Below, one piece after another: positions 43,721-51,321 of a DNA stretch of 64,000 nt; the first letter of the stretch is position 1, and every line of letters starts with the position of its first letter. Both the position numbers and the translations under genes were made by a program. The stretch is from Agromyces albus (GTDB taxonomy: Bacteria > Actinomycetota > Actinomycetes > Actinomycetales > Microbacteriaceae). The notes under the pieces are model-generated. The model saw nothing but the letters and a program-made list of their open reading frames with translations. It was not told the origin of the DNA and searched no databases. The DNA lies in assembly GCF_030815405.1 (NCBI RefSeq), contig NZ_JAUSWX010000001.1, forward strand, positions 3,534,001 through 3,598,000, in the 5' to 3' direction.

Positions 43721-44134
43721 ATGGGCTGGAATGACGACGTCGTAGAGACGTTCCGCAGCAGCAAGGGCACCGAGAATTACTGGGGTTCGAAGCTGATCAT
43801 TTTGCACTCGATCGGGGCGAAGTCGGGCGAGACGCACTTGAATCCCGTCGTTGGCTTCCGCGACGAGCTTGGGTGGCGGGTGGTGGCGTCGAAGGGCGGC
43901 TCGCCGGAGCATCCCGCCTGGTACTACAACCTGCGGGCGAACCCGTCGTTCGAGATCGAGGCTCTCGTGGACGGCGAGATCGTGACGGTGCCGGTGATGG
44001 CGACCGAGATCACGGGCGACGAGTGGCGGGAAGCGTACAGCGCGATCGCGGCCGAGGAGCCGCAGTTCGGGGACTACCTCAAGAAGACCGATCGCCGAAT
44101 CCCGGTCCTGCAGCTCACCCCTCGTGCGGACTGA
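43721..44134 (+). CDS. Deazaflavin-dependent nitroreductase family protein
   Basis: 137 residues of the Ddn/F420-dependent quinone or nitro reductase family (DUF385 type). Seen: GAKSGETHLNPVVGFRDELGW, ASKGGSPEHPAWYYNLRANP and EWREAYSAI; the K-G-G-x-P-x-x-P-x-W-Y-x-N-L block binds cofactor F420. ATG 43721 fits the family start; no clear ribosome site is seen, and a longer frame reaches 43649. Confidence 0.85.
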   Translation: MGWNDDVVETFRSSKGTENYWGSKLIILHSIGAKSGETHLNPVVGFRDELGWRVVASKGGSPEHPAWYYNLRANPSFEIEALVDGEIVTVPVMATEITGDEWREAYSAIAAEEPQFGDYLKKTDRRIPVLQLTPRAD

Positions 44135-44566
44135 GAACCCGCTTTCGTCGACGCTCGGACGCGACCGGCTAACTTCGGTGGCGGGCACGAGCGACCGGCG
44201 GCCGGCGACATGAGTCCGGCGACCAGCTGCGCTGAGGTGGCCCCGGCCGATCGCGATGAGTCACGAGAGCTAAACCAGCGGGCCCGCTGAGCGATCTGCT
44301 TGCGCACGTCCCATTACGGACCGGCCTTGGGGCGGACCTTGCACGAGCGCATGAGGCCGCTCGATTCGTCTTCAGTGGATCGGGGTATGCGATGGCCAGC
44401 AGCCCGCGCATGGCCCACCGGTGGAGGAACGAGCTTTGCGCCGCTAGGCGCGATCGAGCCTTGAACCTTGAGCCGAGCATCCGCGCGGAGGGATCTGCGA
44501 TGAACGGCCAGGAAGGCAAACAAAACGACAAGGGGCGTGCCACGATGTGCGTGGGGAGGGATCACT
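44135..44566. other. Intergenic stretch, no supported gene
   Basis: About 430 bp. Open frames exist on both strands but none shows a ribosome site, family motifs or actinobacterial third-position bias. Possibly decayed island DNA. Confidence 0.45.
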
Positions 44567-45343
44567 GTGGGTGAGGTTGCTTACGGGTCATTGGCGTCGG
44601 TGTATGAGTGGCTGGTACCGGATGCTAAGGCGTCCCCGGCGGGAAATGCGCAGGCGTTCGAGATGGTGACGGCGGGGCTCGACCCGGGGGGACAGATCTT
44701 GGACTGCGCCTGCGGGATTGGGTTGCTGGCGGTGGGGCTGGCTGAGGCCGGGTTCCGGGTCACCGCGTGCGATGCCAGCCCGGCGATGGTCGAGCGGACC
44801 CAGGCGCTGGCTCGCGCTCACGGAGTCGAGGTGTCGACGCGGGTATGCCGCTGGGACCAGCTACCCGATCAAGGCTGGCAGGACCGGTTCGACGCTGTGT
44901 TGTGCGTCGGGAACTCGCTCGCGCACGCGGTCGGACGCAGTGGCCGGCGCGCCGCACTCGACGGCATGGCATTCGTGTTGGCGACAGGTGGGGTGCTGGC
45001 GCTGACCTCCCGCAACTGGGAGCAGATCCGCTCAGCAGGCAGCAGGCTGGACGTCTGGGACCGGCTCGTGGAACGCGCCGGCCGCAAGGCAATGGTGGTG
45101 TACTCCTGGCAGGTGCCGCCTTCATGGGACGCCGAACACCACCTGCAGATCTCCGTGGCAGCACTCCAGGACGGTGACCAGCTGCAGGTGACGACCGAAC
45201 TGCTGCCGATCTGGCCCTTCCACCACGAGGAACTCCTAGCCGATGTCGCGGCCGCAGGTCTAAGCCTCGCAGGGTCCACGTACGACGCGACCCAACCGAA
45301 TTATCTCGTCACCGCTCAGCGACGCGCAGGGTTACCGACCTGA
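44567..45343 (+). CDS. SAM-dependent methyltransferase
   Basis: 258-residue class I methyltransferase. The SAM site is LDCACGIGLLAVGLA (post-I D at TACDASPAMV), followed by FDAVLCVGNSLAH; resembles glycine/sarcosine-type N-methyltransferases. GTG 44567 has GGGGAGGG at ideal distance. The substrate is unknown. Codon use is less uniformly G/C-ending than in the flanking core genes. Confidence 0.87.
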   Translation: MGEVAYGSLASVYEWLVPDAKASPAGNAQAFEMVTAGLDPGGQILDCACGIGLLAVGLAEAGFRVTACDASPAMVERTQALARAHGVEVSTRVCRWDQLPDQGWQDRFDAVLCVGNSLAHAVGRSGRRAALDGMAFVLATGGVLALTSRNWEQIRSAGSRLDVWDRLVERAGRKAMVVYSWQVPPSWDAEHHLQISVAALQDGDQLQVTTELLPIWPFHHEELLADVAAAGLSLAGSTYDATQPNYLVTAQRRAGLPT

Positions 45344-45468
45344 CCCACATTCTCCTCATCCCGGCGTCGCATGATCACACCGTCCGCGGCAAGACCGGAC
45401 GGCCATGTAGCGTCCCGGTCAGGCACCGCCAACGGGCACGCAAATCGGTCCTGCCTAGACTCGATCGC

Positions 45469-46077
45469 ATGGTGAACGAGGCCAGCAGGGCAGCGTACGC
45501 ACGCCGAGCGGCGGAGTACATCGAACTCTTGGGATCGATGACTGCCGTGCATCCATTGGATCTCCAACTCGTTTCCACGTGGGCCCGCGATGTCCACGGG
45601 GAGATCATCGATGCCGGGTCTGGTCCCGGTCATTGGACGAACTTTCTCGCGGAGCAAGGCCATGCTGCTCGCGGCGTCGATTTGGTGCCCGAGTTCGTCG
45701 AGTATGCCAAGAACACCTTTCCCGGTGTGAGCTTCACGCTCGGCAGTCTCGACTCGCTCGATGCTGGCACGGGTTCAGTCGGTGGGATCCTTTCGTGGTA
45801 CTCCCTTATTCACTACGAGCCTGAGACGATACGGATTCCTCTACTGGAGTTCAGTCGCGCGCTCAAGCCCGGCGGCACGCTGCTTGTCGGATTCTTCGAA
45901 GGCCAGGCGGTTGAAGAATTCGCTCACGCCGTCACACCGGCATACCGATGGCCAGTGGATGACCTCGGCACCGAGCTGAACGCGACTGGCTTCGACGTGC
46001 TCGAATCACACATCAGGAAGACCACCGGCCAGCGCCCGCTGGCAGCTCTCGTCGCCCGACGCCGCGATGCCCTCTAA
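45469..46077 (+). CDS. SAM-dependent methyltransferase
   Basis: 202 residues. Motif I is IIDAGSGPGHWTNFL, motif post-I GVDLVPEFV, motif III near LKPGGTLLVGFF. ATG 45469; no obvious ribosome site. Similar in outline to UbiE/COQ5-like small-molecule methyltransferases; substrate unknown. Low-G/C start region and rather relaxed codon choice fit the island. Confidence 0.86.
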   Translation: MVNEASRAAYARRAAEYIELLGSMTAVHPLDLQLVSTWARDVHGEIIDAGSGPGHWTNFLAEQGHAARGVDLVPEFVEYAKNTFPGVSFTLGSLDSLDAGTGSVGGILSWYSLIHYEPETIRIPLLEFSRALKPGGTLLVGFFEGQAVEEFAHAVTPAYRWPVDDLGTELNATGFDVLESHIRKTTGQRPLAALVARRRDAL

Positions 46078-46157
46078 GGGACCGTCAATCGGACACTGCT
46101 GCCGCCTTGTTTGCCGTGAGCCGTAACGTGCTTAATCGCTGCCAGTACCGTGGACCA

Positions 46158-46670
46158 ATGACTATCGACTTTGCCGTGCGTCGCGCCGAGCCGGGCGACG
46201 CGCCAAGCATTGCGAAAGTTCATGTGGACACCTGGCGCGAGACATACAGGGGACTGATGAGCGATGCCGTGCTCGACGATCCAGGACTCCTGAGCTCGCG
46301 CGAGAGGTTCTGGACCGCGGCCCTGACCGATCCGCGATACGGCCAGAACACCGCCGCCGTCGCTTCGCATGAAGGCAAGCTGATCGGCGTTGCAATGTCA
46401 GGCCCCTCCCTTGGCGACGACGACGGGGCGCAGCAATTGTACGTCCTCTACGTATTTGCCGCGTTCCACGGTTCGGGCGTCGGTACGGCGCTCCTCAATG
46501 CGGTCATCGACCGGAGCGCGCCTGCCGCGCTCTGGGTCGCCGACCCTAACCCGCCCGCGCAAGCCTTCTACCGAAAGCACGGCTTCGTGGCCGACGGGGC
46601 GGTCAAAACCGAAGACGACGTGCGAGAGGTTCGAATGGTCCGAGCGAAGGACGCAACAGACGCCCGGTGA
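46158..46670 (+). CDS. GNAT family N-acetyltransferase
   Basis: 170 residues. Acetyl-CoA signature YVFAAFHGSGVGTALLNAVID; RETYRGLMSDAVLDD near the N-terminus and AFYRKHGFVADGAV at the C-terminus are typical of RimI-like GNATs. Start at MTIDFAVRRAEPGDA (46158). Might modify an antibiotic, peptide or protein N-terminus; nothing in the sequence decides. Confidence 0.88.
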   Translation: MTIDFAVRRAEPGDAPSIAKVHVDTWRETYRGLMSDAVLDDPGLLSSRERFWTAALTDPRYGQNTAAVASHEGKLIGVAMSGPSLGDDDGAQQLYVLYVFAAFHGSGVGTALLNAVIDRSAPAALWVADPNPPAQAFYRKHGFVADGAVKTEDDVREVRMVRAKDATDAR

Positions 46671-46700
46671 CGGATCGCCATACGGACACCCGATATCGGG

Positions 46701-48167
46701 TTAGTCGAGCTCGAAGAACTCGCGTACGGCGCCGGTGAGGTCCAGCGGTGCTCCGATCTTGACGCCGATCTCACCGGTGTAGATCTCGTTGTGGTCGCGA
46801 GCTGTGATCTCCCACGTTCCGTGCACTTCGCCCTGTGCTGTCGGCGGCAGCACGAGGATCAGCTCATCGTCGTCAGGGGTGAAGGTTTGGCGGGGGCGTA
46901 AGTCCCCGACGTCCAATGTGAGGTCAACGGACCCTGAGTTGTTCCAGTCGAGAGGTGAGCGATAGGGAAGTGCGATGGATGGCGAGGCGTATTGAGGTTG
47001 CCCCGACATGTACGGATTGAACGGACTGCGCGGTACTGGCCCCCATGCCCTCGGCGGCGTAGGAAGGTCAAGATCAAGATCTTTTAGAGGTAGGGAGCCG
47101 TCTCTCCAAAGGATGCCGCGGACATCTCCGTCCAGGTGTACTCGCGCCTCCACCTTGTGGAAGAAGATCTTTGTGGCATTTGAAACGCGTACGGCCACGC
47201 CTTTGAGTGCATAGCCGGCAAGTATGTCCGGCGCGTCACCCCACTTCTCACGCACCCGCCCTTCCCACCGCTCGATTGAAGCGTGGTACTGAGTTTCGGT
47301 TCGCTTTTCGGGATCGGACCCCAAGACTGACATGCCCAGGCTGGGGAACCCCGCTCGTTTGCCCATTTCCTGCATCATCTCGGCCGCCGACGCCCGCAGC
47401 ACCGCGCCCGGGGCGTCGAAGCCGCGGCTCAGGTGAACGGGCTTGACCTCCGGCTCGGGCTCGGGCTTGGGTAGCGCATCTAGCAGGCACGACTTCGTGC
47501 GGGCGATGTAAGCCTCGATTGTCTTCTCGTGGTCGATCTGCACAGGCCGAGCGAGGCCGAGAATCTCGACCTCGAAGGCGACCTCTGCCGCTGGCTGATA
47601 CTTGCCGCGCCTCAGAAGCAGGTCGAGCTCCTCAGCCTTAGCCTCACGGGTCTCGCCGTCAGCACGTACATAAATGCGGCCGTTGAAGAGGTTGTCGCCC
47701 TCCTTCCGGCAAGGGAAGGGGTCCTGGCCGTCTCGGGGCGGATCAACAAGAATGACAAGCACCTCGTTATTCGAGCCCTTCACAGGCACGCGCACCAAGT
47801 CCCAATGCGGGCCGGCCACTCCAAGGTATTGGCTCACGATCTTGTCGATGTCGAGAACCTCAATCGGAGGCACGCCCCGTATCTCACCGGGCACGACACC
47901 GATAATCATCACGCCGTACCCTTCGAACGCGGCGCTCGCGACCGCTGGGAGTCGGTTCGCCGCGCCCAAGATGAACTTGGCGATCTTGGCGATGTCGTTC
48001 TTCTTGGTGAGGTCGAGATCGCCCTTGACCTCTAGATAGTGCCGTTCGACTCGATCGTCACTCGCGGCCACTGCTTGCACCAGAGCCAAGGCGGCTCGCA
48101 CTCCAAGCGGCGCACGAGATGTGTCGATCTGCGCGCCCACTTCCGAGCTGTCCTGTCCTTCATTCAT
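46701..48167 (-). CDS. Schlafen/AlbA-type domain protein of unknown function
   Basis: 488 residues. Residues ~40-190 resemble the AlbA_2 (Schlafen AAA_4) domain: RHYLEVKGDLDL (an E-x-K pattern), KFILGAANRL, GVMIIGVVPG and NGRIYVRADGETREA. The C-terminal ~280 residues show no known enzyme motif; the late part (PRQTFTPDDDELILVLP, GTWEITARDHNEIYTG) looks like beta-sandwich. Such proteins occur in defence islands and as regulators. Here it sits alone beside an IS remnant and truncated genes. No partner effector was recognised. Confidence 0.75.
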   Translation of the reverse strand: MNEGQDSSEVGAQIDTSRAPLGVRAALALVQAVAASDDRVERHYLEVKGDLDLTKKNDIAKIAKFILGAANRLPAVASAAFEGYGVMIIGVVPGEIRGVPPIEVLDIDKIVSQYLGVAGPHWDLVRVPVKGSNNEVLVILVDPPRDGQDPFPCRKEGDNLFNGRIYVRADGETREAKAEELDLLLRRGKYQPAAEVAFEVEILGLARPVQIDHEKTIEAYIARTKSCLLDALPKPEPEPEVKPVHLSRGFDAPGAVLRASAAEMMQEMGKRAGFPSLGMSVLGSDPEKRTETQYHASIERWEGRVREKWGDAPDILAGYALKGVAVRVSNATKIFFHKVEARVHLDGDVRGILWRDGSLPLKDLDLDLPTPPRAWGPVPRSPFNPYMSGQPQYASPSIALPYRSPLDWNNSGSVDLTLDVGDLRPRQTFTPDDDELILVLPPTAQGEVHGTWEITARDHNEIYTGEIGVKIGAPLDLTGAVREFFELD

Positions 48168-48262
48168 CTGCGCTGATTATGACAGGGGAGCGAGTGCGGC
48201 CGGGAAAGTACGGCCGCCGCGGCGTACATCATCCGCACACGCGGCCGACCGTCGCCGCTGGC

Positions 48263-48454
48263 TCAGCCGGGCTTTGCTGGTCCCTTGACCTCGCGGGCCT
48301 CGCCGTCCCAGGTGCCGCCCGAGAGGTAGTGCAGATACGCGGCGAACGCCTCGCCCTCCGCCCCGTCGCTGATGTCATTTGCGCGGCGATACTCTTCCCA
48401 GCTCATCCGCTCGCCCATGCTCAACGAGTACCGCTGGCCAGCCTCTGCCGGCAA
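48263..48454 (-). CDS. Truncated small protein
   Basis: Up to 63 codons ending KGPAKPG. It contains SWEEYRRANDISDGAEGEAF and AAYLHYLSGGTWDGEAREV, coherent protein-like sequence. The frame begins 12 bp from the IS256-type end at 48466, with only a TTG or an internal ATG as start and no ribosome site, so its 5' end was probably removed by the insertion. Confidence 0.5.
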   Translation of the reverse strand: MPAEAGQRYSLSMGERMSWEEYRRANDISDGAEGEAFAAYLHYLSGGTWDGEAREVKGPAKPG

Positions 48455-48465
48455 GAGGGTGCGTC

Positions 48466-48866
48466 GGGACTGTCAGGAACTTTGTGTAACTGGCTCGGCG
48501 TGATTGCCGCGGTGAGCCGTGGCGTGAGGAGAATCGCGCATGGGTAAGGAGTTGCAACGGGTCACGCACGTGAACGCGCAAACCGGCGAGCTCATCGAGG
48601 CGGACGTCGATCTGTCCGCACTCGCGGAACAATTGGTCGCGCAGGCGCAGGCGCAGGGCATCGAGTTGACCGGTCCGGACGGGCTGCTGACGGGGCTGAC
48701 CCGGCAAATGCTGCAGTCCGCGCTAGAGGCCGAGCTGTCGGATCATCTCAGCTACGACCGGTACGCGCCGGCAGGTCGCGGGAGCGGGAACAGCCGGAAC
48801 GGGTCGAGTCCGAAGACGGTGCGGACCGAGATCGGCGAGGTCACCGTGCAGGTGCCGCGCGCTCGA
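48466..48866 (+). mobile_element. IS256-family element, right part deleted
   Basis: Begins with GGGACTGTCAGGAACTTTGT, an IS256-type terminal repeat, and contains the first ~105 codons of a transposase. The element breaks off near 48858-48866, where sequence from the neighbouring minus-strand gene resumes. No right terminal repeat is seen. Confidence 0.75.
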
Positions 48867-48869
48867 TGA
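48540..48869 (+). CDS. IS256 family transposase, truncated
   Basis: 109 residues. The N-terminal region of the family is clear: GLTRQMLQSALEAELSDHL, the GSGNSRNGSSPKTVRTEIGE block and EVTVQVPR. The catalytic DDE residues would lie further on and are absent, so it is inactive. ATG 48540 follows GAGGAGAATCGC. Confidence 0.85.
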   Translation: MGKELQRVTHVNAQTGELIEADVDLSALAEQLVAQAQAQGIELTGPDGLLTGLTRQMLQSALEAELSDHLSYDRYAPAGRGSGNSRNGSSPKTVRTEIGEVTVQVPRAR

Positions 48870-49017
48870 GGACCGGCAGGTAACCGCGCACGGCCGCGTC
48901 GGCGTACTCGTGTTGCTCGCTCGCGACGGCGCCCTTGATCACAGTAAGTGGAGCGCCGGGGAAGCGAGAGTCGAGGCGATCGACCACTCGGTTGGCGGTT
49001 TCGAGCTCGCTCAGCAT
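48841..49017 (-). CDS. Short three-helix-bundle-like protein, 3' end altered by IS
   Basis: 58 residues: MLSELETANRVVDRLDSRFP, then EQHEYADAAVRGYLPVLIER. It matches the pattern of small actinobacterial three-helix-bundle dimerisation proteins (VVDRLxxRFPxxP...Y..A.VR.YLPVLVER). AGAGGA lies at good distance before ATG 49017. The final few residues (AAPAR) derive from IS sequence, so the native C-terminus is lost. Confidence 0.6.
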   Translation of the reverse strand: MLSELETANRVVDRLDSRFPGAPLTVIKGAVASEQHEYADAAVRGYLPVLIERAAPAR

Positions 49018-49035
49018 GGTCTGGTCCTCTCGCGG

Positions 49036-49368
49036 TTACGTTGTCTCGGAACGGTCCGCTCGCGGCCCGGCTTCGATCGCCCACCAGCCGTAGGCTGGGC
49101 TGTAGGGGTTCACGGCGACGCAGAAGGCGCCCGCTGAGGAAGCGGATGTGCCGGTCAGCCAATCGATCGCGGCTTCGACGCGATTCCGGCGAGCATGCGC
49201 CTTGACGGCGATGCCGCTGCTCGACCTCGTCCAGAGCAGGTCGGCTTGGGCGGGGGTGAGTTGGTCGAACTCGGCGACCTCGACAGTGGTGATCATCGAT
49301 CGGCCGAGCGGATGCCGCCGCTCGTACCGCTTCACGACGCGGATGTCGCGAACGGGTGCGTGGAACAT
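49036..49368 (-). CDS. Hypothetical protein, 110 residues
   Basis: Start at MFHAPVRDIRVVKRYERRHP (49368) after GGGGAGG. Contains SSSGIAVKAHARRNRVEAAI and NPYSPAYGWWAIEAG. No family recognised. A frame continuing far upstream is the shadow of the esterase gene. It may form a two-gene unit with the short three-helix-bundle gene, 18 bp downstream. Confidence 0.65.
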   Translation of the reverse strand: MFHAPVRDIRVVKRYERRHPLGRSMITTVEVAEFDQLTPAQADLLWTRSSSGIAVKAHARRNRVEAAIDWLTGTSASSAGAFCVAVNPYSPAYGWWAIEAGPRADRSETT

Positions 49369-49398
49369 GGCGGCCTCCCCGAAGGCTGGTCCGGCTCC

Positions 49399-49429
49399 CT
49401 GCTGGGGGTGCCATTGACACCCCCAGCAG
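49399..49429. terminator. Hairpin terminator for the esterase gene
   Basis: Perfect 12-bp stem CTGCTGGGGGTG / CACCCCCAGCAG with a 7-base loop, 20 bp past the esterase stop on the minus strand. No clear T-run. Confidence 0.75.
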
Positions 49430-49448
49430 GATGGGCGGATGGATGGAT

Positions 49449-51149
49449 TCAGCGGTTCCCGAACAGGGCGGCGGCAGCCCAGAACCCGCACTTGTGCGTG
49501 GAGGCGAAATCCTTCTCCACCCTGGACGCAGGCGCCTCGAGGGAGAGCATGCGCGGGTTCAGCGTCTTGAACTTCGGCCAGGAGACCGCATCCGTCGACG
49601 GAGATCCGGTTGCTGCGAACTGGACCCAAGCTGCGCGCATGTTCGAGGCGAGCTGTTCCTGGTCGGCCGAGAGCCCGCCGGGGAACGACGCGTTGGGCAG
49701 GTCGAACAGGTACTGCAGCTCCGACTGGTGCGTGGCCGCGAGCGGCTCGCCGAGCGCGTCGGGGACGTCTCGCTGGGGCGCGAGGGCGTCGTTGAACTCG
49801 TACGCGAACGTCGGCACGTACCGGGACGCGGCGATGTCGAGCCCGTACGCGGGGCAGGAGAAGTTCGCGTCGGAGTTCAGCGTGGCGAACGCATGCGCTG
49901 GGGTGGCGTACTTCGACAGCGGGTATGCGGCCGCGATGATGGCCGCCTTCGCCTTGCTGATGCCGAAGTTCGTCGCGATCGTCGGCACGTAACTCGATGC
50001 ATCGATGTTCAGGCTCGGCAGTTGAATGGTTGCGCCCTTGGTCACGCTGAGCCCGATCGAGGTAAAGATCCGCTCCTCCTGCGTGTTCGTGCCGTTGATG
50101 ATCGGCACCCGGTTGAATCTGCCGCTGGCGATCGCCGAGCCGACCGACTCGCGGAGCACCTCGCCGTCGACGTATCCCGGCGTGAACGATGGTTGGGCGT
50201 TCGCGACCAACGCGTCCACGGGCACGTTTCGCAGGCACTCAGCGGACTGGTCGGCACAGCCGAGTGCGATCGCACTGGCTTGGCCTGCCTGCTCCGCCGT
50301 TGCCAGCGACTGCTGCTCCAGCGCGAACGCGCCGGCCTGAATCACCGCGCGGTGGAATAGCCCCTTGGCGCCCGGCGAGGCCAGCTGCGCGAGCACGGAG
50401 AGTCCTCCGGCCGAGTGGCCGACGATCGTGACGTTCTGCGCGTTGCCGCCGAACTGCTCGATGTTCTGCTGCACCCACTGCAGCGCTGCCTGCTGGTCCT
50501 GGTAGCCGAAGTTGCCGGTGGCTCCGTCGGGGCTCTCGGCGAAGGCCGGGTGTGCGAGGAAGCCGAGCAGACCGATTCGGTAGTTGACGGTGACGACGAC
50601 GGCGCCCTCGCTTGCGAGCTTCGCCGGGTCGTAGTCGGCGCCTTCCCCGTAGGAGAATCCGCCACCGTGGATGTATACGATCACGGGCAGAGCACTGACC
50701 GATGTGGCGTCTGCGGCCGGGGCGGTGACGTTCAGATAGAGGCAGTCCTCGTTCTGCCCCCACGGACTCGGTGGTCCCTGCGGGCAGACCGGTGAGAAGA
50801 CGGTGGCTTCACGGGTATCCGACCACGGGGTGACGGGCTGCGGCGCGGTCCACCGCAGCTCGCCGGTGGGTGGCGCGGCATAGGGGATGCCGCGGAATTC
50901 GACACCGGCGGGCGTCGCGAGGCCCCGGACGGGTCCGTTGGCGGTCTGCACGATCGGTGCATCGCTGGCAGCGGTGCCCGCCGCGGCAGTTGTGAGGGTC
51001 TCGGCATGCGCCGCCGGAACGATCGACGCCCAGCAGGTGAGGAGGACGACGATCGCGGCGGCGACCGCCGCGATCGAGAAGGCGATGCGCTTCACGTCGA
51101 CAGTGCGTACCGAGGTGTGTGCGACTTGATTTGGCGAGTTGATGTTCAT
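49449..51149 (-). CDS. Exported type-B carboxylesterase
   Basis: 566 residues. The N-terminal membrane/signal segment (IAFSIAAVAAAIVVLLTC, cleavage near AHAET) indicates secretion or membrane anchoring. The carboxylesterase/lipase type-B fold shows FRGIPYAAPP, EDCLYLNV, YIHGGGFSYG (oxyanion hole) and GHSAGG (nucleophile Ser). Four or more cysteines in the mature part could form disulfides. Hydrolyses carboxylic esters outside the cytoplasm; substrate unknown. Start at ATG 51149; a longer frame lacks a signal. Confidence 0.9.
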   Translation of the reverse strand: MNINSPNQVAHTSVRTVDVKRIAFSIAAVAAAIVVLLTCWASIVPAAHAETLTTAAAGTAASDAPIVQTANGPVRGLATPAGVEFRGIPYAAPPTGELRWTAPQPVTPWSDTREATVFSPVCPQGPPSPWGQNEDCLYLNVTAPAADATSVSALPVIVYIHGGGFSYGEGADYDPAKLASEGAVVVTVNYRIGLLGFLAHPAFAESPDGATGNFGYQDQQAALQWVQQNIEQFGGNAQNVTIVGHSAGGLSVLAQLASPGAKGLFHRAVIQAGAFALEQQSLATAEQAGQASAIALGCADQSAECLRNVPVDALVANAQPSFTPGYVDGEVLRESVGSAIASGRFNRVPIINGTNTQEERIFTSIGLSVTKGATIQLPSLNIDASSYVPTIATNFGISKAKAAIIAAAYPLSKYATPAHAFATLNSDANFSCPAYGLDIAASRYVPTFAYEFNDALAPQRDVPDALGEPLAATHQSELQYLFDLPNASFPGGLSADQEQLASNMRAAWVQFAATGSPSTDAVSWPKFKTLNPRMLSLEAPASRVEKDFASTHKCGFWAAAALFGNR

Positions 51150-51321
51150 GGCACCACGGTGCCGAAAGTTGCTCTCCGCGGGCACCCGTGCCGGTGACGG
51201 GTGAGCACCCGGGTGTCCCGACACCGCAGACCCGGGTGCACGGGGGGCACGGTTGCCGGGCATCCAGCGCGTTGGCGTACCGCTCGCGGCGAAGACTGCC
51301 GGTTCGGGTCCGAGCCGGCGG

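Noticed and set aside
44169..44543. 124-codon minus-strand frame
   Set aside because: No ribosome site, no recognisable motif and irregular third-position composition.
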